Assembly (NCBI GenBank): GCA_016293155.1
Contig: JAEDEU010000028.1
Location: 1 to 16,912, forward strand
Reading direction: 5' to 3'
Source: Clostridiaceae bacterium
GTDB lineage: Bacteria > Bacillota > Clostridia > Oscillospirales > Butyricicoccaceae
Length of the DNA stretch: 16,912 nt
Each line of letters starts with the position of its first letter. Position 1 is the stretch's first letter. Made by a program: the position numbers and the translations under genes. Positions 13,731 to 16,912 of this stretch are shown in pieces. The notes under the pieces were generated by a model, which was not told the DNA's origin, did not search any database, and worked only from the letters and a program-made list of their open reading frames with translations.

Positions 13731-14176
13731 GCTTCCTCCGCAATCGCCCGCAGGCAATCGGCAAAATCGCCCTCCACAATGTGTGCGGCCTGGGACAGCA
13801 TCAGGTTGAGCGGCGAGCCGAAATCCTCGACCGAAAAACCATTTTCATCTGTTTCGCCCAGCTTTTCGCGCATCGTGCGGGCATCGGACAGATAGCACCA
13901 CACCGGCTTCCCGAGCGCCGCCGCATATCCGATCTCGAACGCCGTGCCGCTGTCCGGCTCGCAGCCGCGGAACGGGTTGACATTTGCCGCCACGCAATCT
14001 GCCTGACGAATCAGCTCGAGATTGCCGCGGTAGATTTCCTCCGCGCTGTCCGCTTCATTGTCCAGCGGATACAGACCGATCCAGCCGCGCTCCGCACAGA
14101 GCATTTTCATGCGTGCGCCGCGCTCCTGCGCATCCGGGGCGAATACATCGAATCCGGCAAGGTAAATTCTGCGCAT
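13727..14176 (-). CDS. Nucleoside 2-deoxyribosyltransferase family protein
   Basis: The 149-residue protein has the family pattern RRIYLAGFDVFAPDA at the N-terminus, DADCVAANVNPFRG-type segment at about 59-71 (here QADCVAANVNPFRG), and SGTAFEIGYAAALGKPV (76-92) with the likely nucleophile Glu81. Asp60, Asp75 and the late PLNLML (122-127, with Asn124) complete the usual active-site set. Classical members swap bases between 2'-deoxyribonucleosides in nucleotide salvage, and relatives hydrolyse nucleotides, so the reaction is probable rather than certain. The frame is open farther upstream, but AAAGGAGGAG shortly before the ATG at 14176 decides the start. It is first in the operon with the pseudouridine synthase and methyltransferase. 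Confidence 0.88.
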   Translation of the reverse strand: MRRIYLAGFDVFAPDAQERGARMKMLCAERGWIGLYPLDNEADSAEEIYRGNLELIRQADCVAANVNPFRGCEPDSGTAFEIGYAAALGKPVWCYLSDARTMREKLGETDENGFSVEDFGSPLNLMLSQAAHIVEGDFADCLRAIAEEA

Positions 14177-14219
14177 GGAGTCTCCTCCTTTTGTGTGATA
14201 TTTTGCACTTATTTTTATT

Positions 14220-14248
14220 AGATTATCATAAATTTTGCATTTTTTCAA
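14220..14248 (-). promoter_or_regulatory. Promoter of the deoxyribosyltransferase-RluA-methyltransferase operon
   Basis: On the minus strand TTGAAA (14243-14248), 17 bases, then TAATCT (14220-14225). Its -35 is eight bases from the -35 of the divergent hydF promoter. Confidence 0.7.
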
Positions 14249-14256
14249 CACTTTTC

Positions 14257-14285
14257 TGGACATCTCTGCAAATCAGCTGTATAAT
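14257..14285 (+). promoter_or_regulatory. Promoter of hydF
   Basis: TGGACA (14257-14262), 17 bases, then TATAAT (14280-14285), about 31 bases before the start codon. Confidence 0.82.
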
Positions 14286-14316
14286 GTAACAAATGATTTT
14301 TTTAGAGGTGATTGCA

Positions 14317-15507
14317 ATGGGACTGAACACTACCCCGTCCTCCGAACGGGTTCATATCGGAATCTTTGGCAAGAGAAATGCCGGAAAATCCAGTCTGATT
14401 AACGCCCTGACCGGTCAGAGCCTTGCCATCGTCTCAGACGTTGCGGGCACAACGACCGATCCGGTTTACAAAGCCATGGAGCTGCTGCCGCTCGGTCCGG
14501 TTATGATGATTGATACCCCGGGTCTGGACGATATCGGCGAACTGGGTGCGCTGCGCGTGCGCAAAGCGATGCAGGTCATGAATAAATGCGACATTGCGGT
14601 TGTCGTTGTGGACAGCACCGAGGGGCTGACTGAGGAGCACACCGAACTTCTGAACCGCTTGACCGCCAAAAACATCCCGCATGTTGTGGTCATGAACAAG
14701 TTTGATCTCGCTCCTGAGATCACTGTTCGTCCGAATTATCACTATGTCAGCTCTAAAACCGGCGCGGGCATCCACGAGCTGAAGGAAACCATTGCGCGTC
14801 TCACGCCTAGCGGCGACACCGGCAAGCGCATTGTCGGCGACCTGATCGCGCCCAATGATCTGGTCGTTCTGGTTGTGCCGATTGACTCCGCCGCGCCCAA
14901 GGGGCGTTTGATTCTGCCGCAGCAGCAGACCATCCGCGACATTCTGGAATCCGGTGCGGTTTCGGTTGTCACCCGTGAGACCGAGCTGCCGCAGACCCTG
15001 TCCTCACTCGGCACCAATCCGCGTCTGGTGATCACGGACTCTCAGGCATTCGCCAAGGTATCCAAGGATACGCCGGAGGATATTCCGCTCACCTCGTTCT
15101 CCATCCTGTTTGCGCGCTACAAGGGTGAGCTGGCGGAGGCGGTGCGCGGCGTAAAGATGCTCGATTGCATTCAGGAAGGCGACCGTATCCTGATCGCCGA
15201 GGGCTGTACGCACCACCGTCAGTGCGATGATATCGGCACGGTAAAGCTCCCGCGCTGGATCCGCAACCACACCGGTGTGGAGCCGCAGTTTGAATTCACC
15301 AGCGGCGGCGAATTCCCGGACGACCTCTCGCCCTACAAGCTCATCATCCACTGCGGCGCGTGTATGCTCAACGAGCGCGAGATGAAATACCGCATTCAGT
15401 GCGCCGTGGACGCGGGTATTCCGATCACAAACTACGGCATCGCAATCGCATACATGACCGGCATTCTGGAGCGCAGCATTCAGCCGCTGCCGGATATCAC
15501 ACTGTAA
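14317..15507 (+). CDS. hydF: [FeFe]-hydrogenase H-cluster maturation GTPase HydF
   Basis: The 396-residue protein acts as scaffold and GTPase in assembling the two-iron part of the [FeFe]-hydrogenase active site, working with HydE and HydG. The GTPase domain carries the P-loop GKRNAGKSS (18-26), GTTTDPV switch (44-50), DTPG (66-69) and NKFD (127-130). A dimerisation domain follows. The C-terminal cluster domain has Cys297 in EGCTHH and HCGAC with Cys346 and Cys349, the characteristic 4Fe-4S ligands. AGAGGTGAT precedes the ATG at 14317, and the upstream extension of the frame lacks this support. HydE, HydG and hydrogenase are not in the window. Its presence means the organism very probably makes hydrogen. 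Confidence 0.96.
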   Translation: MGLNTTPSSERVHIGIFGKRNAGKSSLINALTGQSLAIVSDVAGTTTDPVYKAMELLPLGPVMMIDTPGLDDIGELGALRVRKAMQVMNKCDIAVVVVDSTEGLTEEHTELLNRLTAKNIPHVVVMNKFDLAPEITVRPNYHYVSSKTGAGIHELKETIARLTPSGDTGKRIVGDLIAPNDLVVLVVPIDSAAPKGRLILPQQQTIRDILESGAVSVVTRETELPQTLSSLGTNPRLVITDSQAFAKVSKDTPEDIPLTSFSILFARYKGELAEAVRGVKMLDCIQEGDRILIAEGCTHHRQCDDIGTVKLPRWIRNHTGVEPQFEFTSGGEFPDDLSPYKLIIHCGACMLNEREMKYRIQCAVDAGIPITNYGIAIAYMTGILERSIQPLPDITL

Positions 15508-15525
15508 TCAATATCCATAACGACA

Positions 15526-15564
15526 AAAATACCGCTGAGGATTTCTGACCCACAGCGGTATTTT
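15526..15564. terminator. Bidirectional terminator between hydF and the Spo0A-C-like gene
   Basis: AAAATACCGCTG (15526-15537) pairs perfectly with CAGCGGTATTTT (15553-15564) around a 15-base loop. T-rich tails follow on both strands, serving two convergent genes. Confidence 0.85.
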
Positions 15565-15604
15565 ATTTACTATGTACCGATTATGATACCTTTTCCATCT
15601 TATT

Positions 15605-15829
15605 TCATTCGTCCACAATCATACGTGCCAGGCAGTAGGCAATCAGGTCCTCCAAAGTAGGACGTTCTCCGGAAAACGGCACTCTGCCCCATGCAGCCTG
15701 CACCTCCGGATCGGGGTTGTCAAATCCGGTATCAATTGCCTCTTGAATACTGCGCTGAAGTTCCTCTGCTGTCGTTCCTTGCCGTTCCGCCACTTCTTCC
15801 AGAATCTCCTGCATATTCAGTTCTTCCAT
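15605..15829 (-). CDS. Small Spo0A-C-like protein, 74 residues
   Basis: A 74-residue acidic, helical protein. The pattern ILEEVAERQGTTAEELQRSIQEAID, then FDNPDPEVQAAWGRVPFSGERPTLEDLIAYCLARM, matches small Firmicutes proteins usually labelled Spo0A C-terminal domain-like. The label is from memory and does not imply DNA binding, since the segment is short. The ATG at 15829 is preferred over an upstream one because GGAGGAAGCAA directly precedes it. An extended -10 with a GTTCTAAAG half-site lies upstream, and the XRE gene on the same strand has no clear terminator before it, so co-transcription is also possible. Function unknown. Confidence 0.78.
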   Translation of the reverse strand: MEELNMQEILEEVAERQGTTAEELQRSIQEAIDTGFDNPDPEVQAAWGRVPFSGERPTLEDLIAYCLARMIVDE

Positions 15830-15860
15830 TTGCTTCCTCCGTTCCAAAGACTTCATCTCA

Positions 15861-15882
15861 ATTCTTTAGAACTATTATAGCA
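15861..15882 (-). promoter_or_regulatory. Promoter of the Spo0A-C-like gene with a repressor half-site
   Basis: On the minus strand TGC-TATAAT (15874-15882) is an extended -10. Immediately downstream GTTCTAAAGAAT (15861-15872) shares 11 of 12 bases with GTTCTAAAGAAC at 16342-16353 beside the XRE operators. The position over the expected transcription start is suited to repression. Confidence 0.6.
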
Positions 15883-15934
15883 AATAAAATTGTCATGTTC
15901 TGTCGAAAGCTGTTGTAAAAACGCGGAAAAGTAG

Positions 15935-16252
15935 TCAATTCTCAGCCAGCACCCGGACGATCTTTAAAATTCTTATTCTTTCCTTTGCAGGCAGTGAGGA
16001 AATAAGCTCAGACAGCTCGGAAGCGACTCCCTGCGAAGCATCATTCACGACATCAATCAAAAGTGCGTCGGCAGATACTTCCAGTGCGTTTGCAATTAAG
16101 ATAAACGTTTCCAGTCTGGGACTTTTCACGCCCCGCTCGATCACACTGACATGAGTCGGACTCAAATCCACAAGCTCGGCAAGCTCCTGCTGTGTCATTC
16201 TCTTTGCTTCCCGCGCTGCACGGATTCGCTCTCCCACCGCTCTCATGTCCAT
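15935..16252 (-). CDS. XRE-family helix-turn-helix repressor, 105 residues
   Basis: A Cro/CI-type HTH domain spans about 6-62. IRAAREAKRMTQQELAEL contains the first helices, VDLSPTHVSVIERGVKSPRLETFILIANAL the recognition helix and the rest of the five-helix domain. A short helical tail (76-105, ELSELISSLPAKERIRILKIVRVL) probably dimerises. The gene is a likely autoregulator: two AGAAC-N8-GTTCT inverted repeats flank its promoter. AAAGGAGGTG before the ATG at 16252 fixes the start, despite the frame being open farther upstream. Resemblance is to SinR/phage-repressor-like single-domain proteins. No phage genes are present nearby. Confidence 0.93.
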   Translation of the reverse strand: MDMRAVGERIRAAREAKRMTQQELAELVDLSPTHVSVIERGVKSPRLETFILIANALEVSADALLIDVVNDASQGVASELSELISSLPAKERIRILKIVRVLAEN

Positions 16253-16263
16253 AACAACACCTC

Positions 16264-16289
16264 CTTTAGAACGAATTATTGTTCTAAAG
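16264..16289. promoter_or_regulatory. Probable XRE operator 1
   Basis: CTTTAGAAC (16264-16272), eight bases, then GTTCTAAAG (16281-16289): perfect 9-bp arms. It covers the expected start of transcription, next to the -10 at 16292-16297. Confidence 0.72.
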
Positions 16290-16291
16290 CA

Positions 16292-16297
16292 AGTATA
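16292..16297 (-). promoter_or_regulatory. -10 element of the XRE gene
   Basis: TATACT on the minus strand, with only a weak -35 (TGTATT at 16315-16320, 17-base spacing). Confidence 0.5.
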
Positions 16298-16328
16298 CCG
16301 TTGTTGACCAAAACAATACACAGCACTA

Positions 16329-16353
16329 AGAACAATCTATTGTTCTAAAGAAC
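16329..16353. promoter_or_regulatory. Probable XRE operator 2 with adjoining half-site
   Basis: AGAACAAT-CT-ATTGTTCT (16329-16346) has perfect 8-bp arms and the same AGAAC-N8-GTTCT spacing as operator 1, 61 bases centre to centre. A further GTTCTAAAGAAC (16342-16353) overlaps it. The arms are also embedded in a longer inverted repeat, AGCACTAAGAAC (16322-16333) with GTTTTTAGTGCT (16354-16365). Confidence 0.7.
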
Positions 16354-16373
16354 GTTTTTAGTGCTTTCTTTTG

Positions 16374-16409
16374 CAAAACAAAAAGACGAACAACCGTAAT
16401 CGTTCGTCT
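16374..16409 (-). terminator. Terminator of the zinc-ribbon membrane protein gene
   Basis: AGACGAAC (16384-16391) pairs perfectly with GTTCGTCT (16402-16409). On the minus strand it is followed by TTTTGTTTTG. Confidence 0.85.
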
Positions 16410-16429
16410 CACATTTCACTGACTTGCCA

Positions 16430-16822
16430 TCAGCTCTTTTTAATAAATTTATATCCGCACTTCGGGCAGGTAATCTCAATCCGTCCGCGTCCCTTGGGCA
16501 CACGCACAGTGACCTTACAGTTCTTGCACTTATAAAACCGATGCGTATGGCGCTGCTGGAAACGATCCGCAATGCTGCGCTTATGCCGCAGAAATTTTCC
16601 GTTTTCCTGCTGGCGCTTATAGATATTGCGCGAGAACATGCGGAAATAGCAGTAAAACAGCACAGCCAATGCCACATAATACAAAACAGAATATGCTTTA
16701 TCGCTGAAAATTCCGGCGCCGATGGCGAGAATCAGAATGCCAAGACCTGTAAGAGACAAAAAACGACCGTATTCATCCATTCCGTATCGTCCATACATCA
16801 GTCTGGCCAGCATATTTCTCAT
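16430..16822 (-). CDS. Zinc-ribbon membrane protein of unknown function
   Basis: A 130-residue protein. It starts MRNMLARLMYGRYGMDEYGRFL and has two membrane segments (about 21-38 and 44-62). FRMFSRNIYKRQQENGKFL then leads to a basic linker and a C-terminal zinc ribbon with CxxC pairs Cys99/Cys102 and Cys119/Cys122. HRFYKCKNC, VRVPKGRGRIEITCPKCG and FIKKS match a family I recall as widespread in Clostridia without known function. Both CxxC pairs are intact, so it should bind zinc, facing the cytosol by the positive-inside rule. The frame is open seven codons farther, but AAGGTG before the ATG at 16822 favours this start. A consensus promoter and a terminator make it monocistronic. Confidence 0.88.
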   Translation of the reverse strand: MRNMLARLMYGRYGMDEYGRFLSLTGLGILILAIGAGIFSDKAYSVLYYVALAVLFYCYFRMFSRNIYKRQQENGKFLRHKRSIADRFQQRHTHRFYKCKNCKVTVRVPKGRGRIEITCPKCGYKFIKKS

Positions 16823-16863
16823 GGGATTCACCTTCAACATCATTCAAGTATTGATTGGTATTA

Positions 16864-16892
16864 TTATACGTCCGAAAACGACAAGCGTCAAC
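16864..16892 (-). promoter_or_regulatory. Promoter of the zinc-ribbon protein gene
   Basis: On the minus strand TTGACG (16887-16892), 17 bases, then TATAAT (16864-16869), 42 bases before the start codon. Near-perfect sigma-A match. Confidence 0.87.
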
Positions 16893-16912
16893 GAATCAAC
16901 CTTAAACAAATT

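Noticed and set aside
12999..13895. A 298-codon plus-strand open frame opposite the pseudouridine synthase
   Set aside because: It has no ribosome binding site or motif and mirrors the codon pattern of the RluA-family gene.
16301..16332. A possible plus-strand promoter (TTGACC-17-TAAGAA) inside the XRE operator region
   Set aside because: The -10 is poor and no plus-strand gene follows before the convergent zinc-ribbon gene.
16322..16365. A 12-bp inverted repeat with a T-rich tail that could be a plus-strand terminator
   Set aside because: No plus-strand gene ends here. It is better explained as part of the XRE operator region, though a role in blocking read-through is not excluded.
1..16912. 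CRISPR arrays, insertion sequences, integrases, toxin-antitoxin pairs, riboswitches
   Set aside because: No regularly spaced repeats, transposase or integrase motifs, or recognisable riboswitch cores were seen. The XRE gene plus 74-residue gene lacks toxin-like features.

Overview
The window looks like a chromosomal stretch from an anaerobic, butyrate-producing Clostridia bacterium, perhaps of the Oscillospirales/Butyricicoccaceae kind. This is inferred from a butyryl-CoA:acetate CoA-transferase, the hydrogenase maturase HydF, L-lactate dehydrogenase, a Spo0A-C-like small protein, Firmicutes-type GGAGG ribosome binding sites and U-rich terminators. No rRNA, CRISPR array, integrase or transposase was seen. 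Most genes sit alone or in pairs, each with its own consensus promoter and intrinsic terminator.

Layout. 1-101: 3' end of a tRNA-Val(GAC) and its terminator. 199-3274 (minus strand): a class I glutamine amidotransferase-like hydrolase, the butyrate-forming CoA-transferase, and an aldo/keto reductase. 3389-4330 (plus): L-lactate dehydrogenase. 4417-5390: a divergent pair, a YmaF-type protein carrying six His-x-His motifs and a cytosolic Cu/Zn-SOD-like protein. 5509-6555: a LacI-family regulator with no sugar genes beside it. 6609-7388 (minus): a TauE/SafE-type exporter. 7628-9750 (plus): a translationally coupled RmlD-like reductase and a glutamate/dicarboxylate symporter, preceded by phased T-tracts. 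9856-10861 (plus): an 82-residue phage-like small protein and a PAP2-family membrane phosphatase. 10898-11665 (minus): an unrecognised protein ending in an endonuclease III-type iron-sulfur loop.

11666-12229 is a 564-base AT-rich gap. 12230-14176 (minus) is a tightly packed three-gene operon: nucleoside deoxyribosyltransferase-like protein, RluA-family pseudouridine synthase and SAM methyltransferase. Its promoter is back-to-back with that of hydF (14317-15507, plus). 15605-16822 (minus) holds a small Spo0A-C-like protein, an XRE repressor and a zinc-ribbon membrane protein.

Functionally the left half suggests fermentative redox balance (lactate, butyrate, carbonyl reduction), and HydF on the right adds hydrogen production. 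The least explained items are the orphan iron-sulfur-loop protein, the XRE repressor with two AGAAC-N8-GTTCT operators whose half-site recurs at the neighbouring promoter, and the His-x-His protein beside the SOD. I did not find an unmistakable new multi-gene system. These three are the best leads.
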